A stretch of DNA of 62,336 nucleotides from an uncultured Oscillospiraceae bacterium (GTDB lineage: Bacteria; Bacillota; Clostridia; Oscillospirales; Oscillospiraceae): NCBI GenBank assembly GCA_947626845.1, contig CANQTW010000013.1, positions 1-62,336 of the forward strand, read 5' to 3'. The notes under the pieces were generated by a model. The model saw only the letters and a program-made list of their open reading frames with translations. It made no database searches and had not been told where the DNA came from. Positions within the stretch are counted from its first letter, which is position 1, and the number at the start of each line of letters is the position of its first letter. This document shows, piece after piece, positions 8,366 through 15,280 of the stretch. A program made the position numbers and the translations under genes.

Positions 8366-8404
8366 CCGCCGCCCTCCCAACAACGGGAGAGCGGCGGTTG
8401 TTTA
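8366..8404 (+). terminator. Terminator of the RNase J operon
   Basis: CCGCCGCCCTCCC, loop AACAAC, GGGAGAGCGGCGG (one mismatch), followed by TTGTTTAAT. Confidence 0.8.
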
Positions 8405-8452
8405 ATAGGTATTATTGTGACAACTTTTTTATTATATTCTGACAAATACCCC

Positions 8453-8481
8453 TTGACAAATACCCCCATAGGGTATATACT
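8453..8481 (+). promoter_or_regulatory. Sigma-A promoter of the copper operon
   Basis: TTGACA (8453-8458), 17 bases, TATACT (8476-8481). The spacer is occupied by a CsoR-type palindrome, so repressor binding would block RNA polymerase directly. Confidence 0.88.
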
Positions 8482-8507
8482 GCATAAAAAATACCCAGAG
8501 GGGGTAT
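8460..8507. promoter_or_regulatory. Two CsoR-type operators
   Basis: Two copies of the perfect inverted repeat ATACCC-N5-GGGTAT: 8460-8476 (between -35 and -10) and 8491-8507 (around the transcription start). A further half-site ATACCC lies at 8446-8451. G/C-tract palindromes flanked by AT are the known operator type of CsoR copper repressors, and the first gene encodes one, so autoregulation is likely. Confidence 0.85.
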
Positions 8508-8516
8508 CATACGATC

Positions 8517-8825
8517 ATGAACTGCGATAAGGAATGTAACTGCTGTCACAAGACGAAGGAGCGTCCGGCGGAGGAGGTTGCGGCCCTCATCAACCGGCTC
8601 AATCGAATCGAGGGCCAGATCAGGGGCATACGGGGCATGGTGGAGCGCAACGCCTACTGTCCGGATATCCTGACCCAGGTGGCGGCGGCCAACGCCGCCC
8701 TCAACGGATTTACGAAGGAGCTTCTGGCGAACCACATCAAGACCTGCGTGGCCGGCGATATTCGGGCCGGCAACGACGGGACCATCGACGAGCTGGTGGA
8801 GCTGCTGCGGAAGCTGATGAAATGA
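8517..8825 (+). CDS. csoR: Copper-sensing repressor CsoR
   Basis: A 102-residue all-helical CsoR/FrmR family protein. The copper ligands of CsoR are present as Cys48 (in AYCPDIL), His73 and Cys77 (in NHIKTC). An additional cysteine cluster (Cys3, Cys7, Cys9, Cys10) at the N-terminus is unusual and could bind metal. CsoR tetramers bind operator DNA without copper and release it on Cu(I) binding. The gene sits first in the operon, 12 bases before copA, behind a promoter containing two palindromic operators. Metal specificity for copper is supported by the downstream copper ATPase. Confidence 0.93.
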   Translation: MNCDKECNCCHKTKERPAEEVAALINRLNRIEGQIRGIRGMVERNAYCPDILTQVAAANAALNGFTKELLANHIKTCVAGDIRAGNDGTIDELVELLRKLMK

Positions 8826-8837
8826 GGCGATAATATA

Positions 8838-11342
8838 ATGGTACAATATACCGTCACCGGCATGTCCTGCGCCGCCTGTCAGGCCAGGGTGGAGAAGGCC
8901 GTCTCCGCCGTCCCCGGCGTCACGGGCTGCGCGGTGAGCCTGTTGACGAACTCCATGGGCGTGGAGGGCACGGCCTCGGACGCCGACATCATCAAAGCCG
9001 TGACGGACGCCGGCTACGGCGCCAGCCGGAAGGGGAGCGGCGGACAGCAAAACGCCCCCTCCGCCGGCGAAGACGCCCTGACTGACCGGGAGACGCCGGT
9101 ACTGGTGCGCAGGCTCTGCTGGTCCGTGGGTTTCGTCCTGATCTTGATGTATTTCTCCATGGGCCATATGATGTGGGGCTGGCCCGTGCCAAAATTCTTC
9201 CAGGGCAACCATGTGGCCATGGGCCTTTTGCAGCTGCTCCTGGCCGCCATCGTCATGGTCATCAACCAGAAATTCTTCATCAGCGGCTTCAAGGGGCTCA
9301 TCCACCGGGCGCCCAATATGGACACCCTGGTGGCCCTGGGCTCGGCGGCCAGCTTCGGCTGGTCCACCTGGGTGCTGTTCATGATGACCCGCGCCCAGGC
9401 GGACGGGAACATGACCGCCGTCATGGACTACATGATGGACTTCTGGTTCGAGTCCGCCGCCATGATCCTGGCCCTCATCACCGTGGGCAAGACGCTGGAG
9501 GCCCGGAGCAAGGGCCGCACCACCGACGCCCTCAAGTCCCTGATGCGCCTGGCGCCCAAAACCGCCAGCGTGGAGCGGGACGGCGCCGAGGTCACCGTCC
9601 CCGTCGAGGAGGTTCGGGTGGGCGACGTCTTCCTGGTCCGCCCCGGCGAGAGCGTCCCCGTGGACGGGGAGGTGCTGGAGGGCCACAGCGCCGTCAACGA
9701 ATCCGCCCTGACCGGCGAGTCCATCCCCGTGGATAAGGCCCCCGGCGACAAAGTCAGCGCCGCCACGGTCAACGAGGCGGGACTTCTCAAATGCCGCGCC
9801 AGTCGGGTGGGGGAGGACACCACCCTCTCCCAGATCATCAAAATGGTCTCCGACGCCGCGGCCACCAAGGCCCCCATCGCCAAGATCGCCGACAAGGTCT
9901 CCGGCGTCTTCGTGCCCGCGGTCATCTCCATCGCCGCCGTCACGGTCATCGTGTGGCTCCTTCTGGGCCAAACCGTGGGCTACGCCCTGGCGCGGGGCAT
10001 CTCCGTCCTGGTGATCTCCTGCCCCTGCGCCCTGGGTCTTGCCACCCCCGTCGCCATCATGGTGGGCAACGGCGTGGGCGCGAAAAACGGCATCCTCTTT
10101 AAAACAGCCGTCTCCCTGGAGGAGACGGGTCGGGTGGAGCTGGTGGTCCTGGACAAGACCGGCACCGTCACCTCCGGCGAGCCTCGGATAACCGATATCC
10201 TCCCGGCGGAGGGCGTCTCCGAGACGGAGCTTTTGCGCCTGGCCGCCGCCTTGGAGCGGGGAAGCGAGCACCCGCTGGCAAAGGCCGTGCTCAGCGGCGC
10301 GCGGGAGAGGGGGATCGACCCGCCGCCGGTCACGGACTTCCAGGCCCTGCCCGGAAACGGCGTCACGGCGTCCCTGGACGGCGCCGCCCTCACCGGCGGG
10401 AGCCTCAAGTTCATAAGCGCGTCGGCACGGCCCGGCCCCGCGACGGAAAAAGCCGCCGCGGCCCTGGCGGAGGCGGGCAAAACGCCCCTGCTGTTCTCCA
10501 GGGACGGGTCGGTCCTCGGCCTCATCGCCGTGGCGGATACCGTCAAGGCCGACAGCGCCGAGGCCGTCGGCCAGCTGCGCGATATGGGCATCCGCGTGGT
10601 GATGCTCACCGGCGACAACGAGCGCACGGCGAGAGCCATCGGGGAGCAGGTGGGCGTGGACCAGGTCATCGCCGGCGTCCTGCCCGACGGCAAGGAGGCG
10701 GTGATCCGTAAGCTCCAGCGCCAGGGCAAGGTGGCCATGGTGGGCGACGGCATCAACGACGCCCCGGCCCTGACCCGCGCCGACGTGGGAATGGCCATCG
10801 GCGCCGGCACGGACGTGGCCATCGAGGCCGCCGACGTGGTGCTGATGAAAAGCGCCCTTTCCGACGTGCCCGCCGCCATCCGCCTGAGCCGCGCCACCCT
10901 CCGCAATATCCACCAGAACCTGTTCTGGGCGTTTTTCTACAACGCCATCGGCATCCCCCTGGCCGCCGGCGTGTTCGTGGGCCTGGGGCTGACCCTGAAC
11001 CCCATGTTCGGCGCCGCGGCCATGAGCCTTTCCAGCTTCTGCGTGGTGTCCAACGCCCTGCGCCTCAACCTTGTCAAAATTCGTGACGCCCGTCACGATA
11101 AGAAAATCAAACACAAACCCAAAAAGGAGGAAAAAACCATGGAAAAGACCCTGAAAATCGAGGGCATGATGTGCCCCCACTGCGAGATGCGCGTCAAGAA
11201 GGCCCTGGAGGCCGTCCCCGGCGTGGCCGAGGCCGTCCCCAGCCATACCGCCGGCACCGCCGTCGTCACCCTCACCCAGGACGTGGACTTCGCCGCCCTC
11301 AAAAAAGCGGTGGAGGACCAGGGCTACGAGGTCGTCGGCTGA
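8838..11342 (+). CDS. copA: Copper-exporting P1B-type ATPase with C-terminal CopZ-like domain
   Basis: An 834-residue P-type ATPase. Order of domains: N-terminal heavy-metal-associated domain with GMSCAAC (residues 8-14), membrane helices, actuator domain with TGES, membrane CPC motif (about 394-396), phosphorylation site DKTGT (about 439-443), SEHPL in the nucleotide domain, GDGINDAPAL, final membrane helices, then a Lys-rich linker and a second heavy-metal domain with MMCPHC (residues 768-834). It pumps Cu(I) out of the cytoplasm. A metal domain at the C-terminus is unusual for CopA, which normally carries them at the N-terminus. An internal ATG with its own strong ribosome site lies exactly at the domain boundary (see the separate entry). 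It is the second gene of the csoR operon. Confidence 0.95.
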   Translation: MVQYTVTGMSCAACQARVEKAVSAVPGVTGCAVSLLTNSMGVEGTASDADIIKAVTDAGYGASRKGSGGQQNAPSAGEDALTDRETPVLVRRLCWSVGFVLILMYFSMGHMMWGWPVPKFFQGNHVAMGLLQLLLAAIVMVINQKFFISGFKGLIHRAPNMDTLVALGSAASFGWSTWVLFMMTRAQADGNMTAVMDYMMDFWFESAAMILALITVGKTLEARSKGRTTDALKSLMRLAPKTASVERDGAEVTVPVEEVRVGDVFLVRPGESVPVDGEVLEGHSAVNESALTGESIPVDKAPGDKVSAATVNEAGLLKCRASRVGEDTTLSQIIKMVSDAAATKAPIAKIADKVSGVFVPAVISIAAVTVIVWLLLGQTVGYALARGISVLVISCPCALGLATPVAIMVGNGVGAKNGILFKTAVSLEETGRVELVVLDKTGTVTSGEPRITDILPAEGVSETELLRLAAALERGSEHPLAKAVLSGARERGIDPPPVTDFQALPGNGVTASLDGAALTGGSLKFISASARPGPATEKAAAALAEAGKTPLLFSRDGSVLGLIAVADTVKADSAEAVGQLRDMGIRVVMLTGDNERTARAIGEQVGVDQVIAGVLPDGKEAVIRKLQRQGKVAMVGDGINDAPALTRADVGMAIGAGTDVAIEAADVVLMKSALSDVPAAIRLSRATLRNIHQNLFWAFFYNAIGIPLAAGVFVGLGLTLNPMFGAAAMSLSSFCVVSNALRLNLVKIRDARHDKKIKHKPKKEEKTMEKTLKIEGMMCPHCEMRVKKALEAVPGVAEAVPSHTAGTAVVTLTQDVDFAALKKAVEDQGYEVVG
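11139..11342 (+). CDS. copZ: Candidate free copper chaperone CopZ from an internal in-frame start
   Basis: Within copA, AAAAAGGAGG (11121-11130) lies 8 bases upstream of an in-frame ATG at 11139. Initiation there would give a 67-residue protein beginning MEKTLKIEGMMCPHC, which has the length and CxxC motif of stand-alone CopZ chaperones. Either the ribosome makes both a CopA-CopZ fusion and free CopZ, or an ancestral copA-copZ pair has lost its stop codon and the old ribosome site remains. Production of the short form is inference; the ribosome site and its spacing are seen directly. Confidence 0.55.
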   Translation: MEKTLKIEGMMCPHCEMRVKKALEAVPGVAEAVPSHTAGTAVVTLTQDVDFAALKKAVEDQGYEVVG

Positions 11343-11370
11343 GAAGGCCGCGCCTCGCCGGAAATACAGA

Positions 11371-11396
11371 GGGCCGGACTCAGTCCGGCCGTTTTT
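11371..11396 (+). terminator. Terminator of the copper operon
   Basis: GGCCGGACT / AGTCCGGCC hairpin followed by GTTTTT. Confidence 0.9.
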
Positions 11397-11398
11397 CT

Positions 11399-11430
11399 GT
11401 CGAAAAAAGCCCTGATGGCTTTTTCCGACA
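11399..11430. repeat. Palindrome TGTCG(G/A)AAAAAGCC...
   Basis: TGTCGAAAAAAGCC, CTGAT, GGCTTTTTCCGACA: an imperfect palindrome nearly identical to the perfect one at 48413-48446. Both sit just downstream of another hairpin. It may be a second terminator or a dispersed repeat. Confidence 0.65.
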
Positions 11431-11446
11431 GACTTAAAATCCCATG

Positions 11447-11475
11447 TTGACATATCAGAAAATTACATTTATAAT
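11447..11475 (+). promoter_or_regulatory. Consensus sigma-A promoter of the GH43 lipoprotein gene
   Basis: TTGACA (11447-11452), 17 bases, TATAAT (11470-11475): a perfect match to the sigma-A consensus, about 70 bases before the start codon. Confidence 0.9.
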
Positions 11476-11543
11476 GGTATGTGATTATTCAAATCCATAC
11501 CACACCACCCAGCAGCTCATCTTGTCAGAAAAGGAGAACCGTT

Positions 11544-13088
11544 ATGAAGAAAAGAGCCTTATCCGCCTTCCTGGCCTTTGTTCTGACCGCGCTGGCGCTG
11601 GCCTCCTGCGCCCCCGCCGAGCCGGATTACGACTTCACCGTGGACATGAGCGGCATCCCCACCCAGAACGTCAGCTCCGGCGTCTCCGTCCATGACCCGT
11701 CCATCCTGCGGGTGGGCGATACCTATTACATATACGGCTCCCACATGGCCTCCGCCTCCGCCACCGATCTGATGCACTGGACAAAGATGTCCGACGGCTA
11801 CGGCGCCCAGAACCCCATCTTCGGGGCCATCTACAATAAGGCCAAGGAGGCCTTCGCCTACACCGGCAGTACGTCCAGCGTCATCCCCGCCACCGGCGAC
11901 GCCGTCTGGGCGCCTGACGTGAAGTACAATGAGAAGCTGGGCAAGTACGTGATGTACTACTGCACCTCCTCCACCTTCAACGCCTCCAACCTGGCCTACG
12001 CCGTCTCCGATACCCCCGACGGCAACTTCGAGTGGCAGGGTGCCCTCATCTACTCCGGCTTTGACAAGAATACCATCCAGTACACCGACGTGCTGGACTA
12101 TGTGGACGAGGAGACCGCCCTGTCCCGCTATGTGAACGGCCAGGGCTACAATTATCTGGAGTACCCCAACGCCATCGATCCCACCCTGTTCACCGATGCC
12201 GACGGAAACGACTGGCTGGTGTACGGCTCCTGGTCCGGCGGCATCTTCCTGCTGGAGATCGACGAGGAGACCGGCAAGGTCATCCACCCCGCCGACGACC
12301 CCGATAACGACGTGGACGCCTACTTCGGCAAAAGACTCCTGGGCGGCGGCCATAAGTCCATCGAAGGCCCCTACATCCTTTACGACAAGGACAGTGGCTT
12401 CTACTACCTCTTCCTCTCCTACGGCAACCTTCAGCGGGAGGGCGGCTACCAGATGCGCGTGTTCCGCTCCGAAAACCCCGACGGCCCCTATGTGGACATG
12501 AACGGCAAGGCTCCGGACTACCGGGTCAACCACGCCGATTTCGGCCTGAAGCTCTCCGGCAACTACATGCTGCCCAGCCTCCCCGTGGCCTATATGGCCA
12601 CCGGCCACAACTCCGCCTTTATTGACAACGACGGCAGGCGCTATATCGTCTACCACACCCGCTTCAACGTCCAGAGTTCCGAGGCCCACTCGCCCCGCGT
12701 CCACCAGTACCTCCTGAACGCCGACGGCTGGCCCTGCATGCTGCCCTATCAGACCCAGGGCGAGACCGTCAGTCCCACCGGCTATACCGAGGATCAGGTG
12801 GCTGGCCGCTACTACTATATCGACCAGGGCACCTTCATCGGCAGCAGCGTCTCCCAACCCATGATCATCTACCTTAACAAGGGCGGCAAGGCCAAGGTGG
12901 AGAACGAGGAGGGCACCTGGTCCATGGAGAAGGACTCCTATTTCGTCACCGTCACCCTGGGCGATAAGGAGTACAAGGGCGTGCTGTGCGCCATGAAGGA
13001 CGAGGCCGGCGCCGACGTGATGACCTTCTCCGTCGTGGGCCAGAATAAGAGCCTTTGGGGGGTTAAATATGATACGCCAGCCGAATGA
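11544..13088 (+). CDS. Secreted GH43-family arabinanase-like lipoprotein
   Basis: A 514-residue lipoprotein. A type II signal peptide (MKKRALSAFLAFVLTALAL, lipobox LASC) should anchor it outside the membrane. The five-bladed beta-propeller of GH43 shows the expected acid triad: Asp51 in VHDPS (general base), Asp212 in YPNAIDP (modulator) and Glu274 in SIEGP (general acid). Close similarity in layout to endo-alpha-1,5-arabinanases suggests cleavage of arabinan. I chose ATG 11544 because AAAAGGAG precedes it and the signal peptide begins there. A beta-sandwich-like C-terminal part (about 420-510) follows the propeller. The gene has its own consensus promoter and overlaps the next gene by 20 bases. 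Exact substrate cannot be told from sequence. Confidence 0.9.
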   Translation: MKKRALSAFLAFVLTALALASCAPAEPDYDFTVDMSGIPTQNVSSGVSVHDPSILRVGDTYYIYGSHMASASATDLMHWTKMSDGYGAQNPIFGAIYNKAKEAFAYTGSTSSVIPATGDAVWAPDVKYNEKLGKYVMYYCTSSTFNASNLAYAVSDTPDGNFEWQGALIYSGFDKNTIQYTDVLDYVDEETALSRYVNGQGYNYLEYPNAIDPTLFTDADGNDWLVYGSWSGGIFLLEIDEETGKVIHPADDPDNDVDAYFGKRLLGGGHKSIEGPYILYDKDSGFYYLFLSYGNLQREGGYQMRVFRSENPDGPYVDMNGKAPDYRVNHADFGLKLSGNYMLPSLPVAYMATGHNSAFIDNDGRRYIVYHTRFNVQSSEAHSPRVHQYLLNADGWPCMLPYQTQGETVSPTGYTEDQVAGRYYYIDQGTFIGSSVSQPMIIYLNKGGKAKVENEEGTWSMEKDSYFVTVTLGDKEYKGVLCAMKDEAGADVMTFSVVGQNKSLWGVKYDTPAE

Positions 13089-13413
13089 TCGGGAACCCCT
13101 CGCCCCCGGCGGGGGACAGTCCCCCAAGGTCGTCCCAGGCCGTCCCGGCTTCCGTAAGCGGATCAACCCCTATTACGAGGGCATGACCCCCCGCCAGATC
13201 GCCGCGGACACCGCCAAGACCACCGCCAAATGGGCCGTGGCCACCGTGTTCTTCTACGCCTACTGGCTGGCGATGCTCCTGCTGGCCTCCCTCTTTTTGC
13301 TGAACGTCTGGCACGTCACCATCGTCCGCATCTTCATCTACGCCGGCATCCTGTGCGTCGTCTGCTCCGCCGTCTACGCCTTCGTGCTGGTCCACCGCAA
13401 ATTCTATTATTGA
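13069..13413 (+). CDS. Small two-helix membrane protein
   Basis: A 114-residue protein with a basic, Pro/Gly-rich N-terminus (about 1-45) and two hydrophobic helices (about 56-80 and 84-107). Its start overlaps the 3' end of the GH43 lipoprotein gene by 20 bases, so the two are co-translated. I do not recognise a family. A strong terminator follows, making a two-gene operon. Association with the GH43 enzyme suggests a surface or membrane role, but nothing more can be said. Confidence 0.7.
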   Translation: MIRQPNDREPLAPGGGQSPKVVPGRPGFRKRINPYYEGMTPRQIAADTAKTTAKWAVATVFFYAYWLAMLLLASLFLLNVWHVTIVRIFIYAGILCVVCSAVYAFVLVHRKFYY

Positions 13414-13430
13414 ACCGCTAAACTTCCGAA

Positions 13431-13466
13431 AAAACACACGCCGTCTCCGGACGGCGTGTGTTTTTT
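13431..13466 (+). terminator. Strong intrinsic terminator
   Basis: ACACACGCCGTC, loop TCCG, GACGGCGTGTGT, then TTTTTT. A perfect 12-base stem; the A-run on the left also makes it usable for the convergent gene. Confidence 0.93.
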
Positions 13467-13496
13467 GCTGTCTTTTCAATATATTCAAAAATTGCA

Positions 13497-14888
13497 TTAA
13501 TAAAATAGATAAAAATACTTGACAATATAATATTCTTGCGGTATAATAGCTTCACAACGAACGGGAACGGGCTGATTCTCCCCGCGGTATTTGCCCCAGA
13601 CGGCCTCGCCGTCCTCTATGCCCGTCAGGCACAGGCACGTCCCGCCGTTTTCCAGGTCGGGGGCCAGGTGTACAACGGCCTTTTCAAAGAGGGGGGAGGA
13701 AGCGGGCAGCGTCGCGCGGCGGCTGACCGTTTGGCTGTTGTCCGCGTAACGGAAAGATATGATCTCCCAGCTCCCGGCCTTTGGGGCCTGGGGCGTCAGG
13801 TCCTGCCCGCCGAAGGGTTCGGGGGAGAGGACGGGCCAGCCATCCACAAAGAACATGGGCCGGACACACATATAAAATTTACGGAAGCTCTGCCTCCCGT
13901 CCTTTTCCACGTGCCGGTTCACCGCCGCGCCGTCTCGGATGTGGTGGACGAAAAACCACGCCTTCCGCGCCGGATCAAAAAAGGGGACTCCGTGGCCAGG
14001 GCCTCTCAGGCCGCCCCAGCTCCAGTCGGGGACGCTGTCCCCGTGGGCGGGGGAATCCGCCTCAAAGCGGTAGCTGCCGGCCAGCTTTTCCCCCAGCGTC
14101 TCTCCCGCCAGATCACGGCCCTGCCGGTCAAGATACGGTCCGGCGGCATATTTGCTCCTGCCCGCGCGTATGTCATAGGTATCCCCCAGCCAGCCGTAGG
14201 ACTGGAAGAGGTAGAAATATCCCGTCTCCGGCACAAAGCAGCAGGAGGCCCCCTCAGGCCCGTCCATCACCACGGGATCGGACTTGCGGGAGATACATTT
14301 CCCAAGATTTTTCGGCTCCCCGTCCAGGGCCAGGCCCGTTTTCGGGTCCAGCTCCTTGAGGAAGATACCGCCGAAGAAGGAGCCGTAAATAAGGTACGCC
14401 CTGTCCCCGTCCCACAGGACGTGGGGATCGATGGCGTTGGGGTAGGTGTCGTCGGTGCCCCAGGTGTCCGCCACGACCCCCCTGTTCTCAAAGGGGCCCA
14501 GGGGATCGCCGGAGACCGCCAGCCAGATGCGGGATTCCGAGCTCCCAAAGGCCCGCGTGGCCGCGTAATAGAGCCGGTATTCCCCTCGTACATACTCCGC
14601 GTAGGGCGCCCAGAAGGAGCGCGTGGCGGGAAAACGCCCGTTGTCCCGCCCCTGGGCCACGGCGGCCCTGGAGAGCACGCTGCCATGATAGACAAAGCCG
14701 GTCAGGTCATCGGAGACCCGCGCCGGGATACCGATGGTGTCCTTCACCCCCAGGGCGGGGCCGTAGGCGTCGGTGCAGTAGCATATATAGCGTCGGGACA
14801 GCGGGTCCCACATCATCCCAGGGTCGTGGGCGCCGGCGGCGGGATTGGCGCGGACGTCGTAATCATTCAGCCGGAAGGGGAGTTTCAT
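13497..14888 (-). CDS. GH43-family glycoside hydrolase, cytoplasmic
   Basis: A 463-residue GH43 enzyme without a signal peptide, so probably intracellular. The catalytic acids are visible: Asp22 in AHDPGMMW, Asp154 in YPNAIDPH and Glu212 in DGPEG. It likely releases arabinose or xylose from imported oligosaccharides. It starts at ATG 14888 behind AGAGG and is transcribed divergently from the transport operon, with the two promoters back to back. The last dozen residues (QEYYIVKYFYLFY) are unlike the rest of the protein and are encoded by an AT-rich stretch that contains a perfect sigma-A promoter on the opposite strand; the original C-terminus may have been altered. The family call is firm; the exact substrate is inference. 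Confidence 0.88.
   Translation of the reverse strand: MKLPFRLNDYDVRANPAAGAHDPGMMWDPLSRRYICYCTDAYGPALGVKDTIGIPARVSDDLTGFVYHGSVLSRAAVAQGRDNGRFPATRSFWAPYAEYVRGEYRLYYAATRAFGSSESRIWLAVSGDPLGPFENRGVVADTWGTDDTYPNAIDPHVLWDGDRAYLIYGSFFGGIFLKELDPKTGLALDGEPKNLGKCISRKSDPVVMDGPEGASCCFVPETGYFYLFQSYGWLGDTYDIRAGRSKYAAGPYLDRQGRDLAGETLGEKLAGSYRFEADSPAHGDSVPDWSWGGLRGPGHGVPFFDPARKAWFFVHHIRDGAAVNRHVEKDGRQSFRKFYMCVRPMFFVDGWPVLSPEPFGGQDLTPQAPKAGSWEIISFRYADNSQTVSRRATLPASSPLFEKAVVHLAPDLENGGTCLCLTGIEDGEAVWGKYRGENQPVPVRCEAIIPQEYYIVKYFYLFY
13519..13547 (+). promoter_or_regulatory. Perfect sigma-A promoter antisense to the GH43 gene
   Basis: TTGACA (13519-13524), 17 bases, TATAAT (13542-13547) on the plus strand, inside the 3' end of the minus-strand GH43 gene. 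A transcript from here would be antisense to that gene. No plausible plus-strand gene follows until 15281. Confidence 0.7.
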
Positions 14889-15032
14889 GGGGAATACCTC
14901 TCAAAAAATTGTCATTTTGCATGAATCGCAATGTATTTATTTAAAAAATCCGGAAAGAAAACCCCTTTTTTCACGGTTTTAATCGCATGGTCAAACTGAC
15001 AAAAAACGGCGTTTCACGGGGCGTTCCTCTAT

Positions 15033-15060
15033 AAAATAGCACAAAAAAACGGTTTGTCAA
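15033..15060 (-). promoter_or_regulatory. Promoter of the cytoplasmic GH43 gene
   Basis: On the minus strand: TTGACA (15060-15055), 16 bases, TATTTT (15038-15033). The -35 box is separated from the -35 box of the opposite promoter by only three bases, so the two divergent promoters compete or are co-regulated. Confidence 0.65.
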
Positions 15061-15063
15061 GTA

Positions 15064-15092
15064 TTGACTTTATGAAAACAGGGTAGTAAAAT
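15064..15092 (+). promoter_or_regulatory. Promoter of the arabino-oligosaccharide transport operon
   Basis: TTGACT (15064-15069), 17 bases, TAAAAT (15087-15092). It leaves a leader of about 180 bases before the first gene. Confidence 0.8.
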
Positions 15093-15144
15093 CATTTAAA
15101 AGTTTGTTAACAATTGGGACCATTGTGCGCCCCGATGCCCGGCG

Positions 15145-15194
15145 CGAGGGGGGCCCCCCTCGTTTTCATGACGGTTTTACCGTCATGAAGGGGC
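15145..15194 (+). promoter_or_regulatory. Two competing hairpins in the operon leader (attenuator candidate)
   Basis: The first hairpin is the perfect palindrome CGAGGGGGG/CCCCCCTCG (15145-15162) followed by TTTT, like a small terminator. The second is CATGACGGT, TTT, ACCGTCATG (15167-15187). The CCCCT of the first (15156-15160) can instead pair with AGGGG (15189-15193) just after the second, extending it. The two folds would be mutually exclusive. Regulation is inferred from this geometry only. Confidence 0.45.
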
Positions 15195-15280
15195 TTAAAG
15201 GCTAATTTTCTTTGCGGAAATAACCAAATAAATAACGTGTCGGCGGTGGCCAGCCGTCGGGCGCGAATAAGGAGGACATC

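Noticed and set aside
8412..11453. A very long minus-strand open frame (1013 codons) opposite copA.
   Set aside because: It is His/Gly/Val-rich antisense reading of a clear P-type ATPase gene in GC-rich DNA; no family motif or ribosome site supports it. The same applies to other long antisense frames, e.g. opposite the 15-24 kb operon, rnj, metK and fusA-like genes.
13536..14924. A 462-codon plus-strand frame downstream of the perfect promoter at 13519.
   Set aside because: It is antisense to a GH43 gene with all three catalytic acids; the plus-strand translation has no recognisable domain. I kept the promoter but not the frame.
14889..15060. A catabolite-response (cre) box or AraR-type operator in the divergent promoter region.
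   Set aside because: No convincing match to either pattern could be found by eye.
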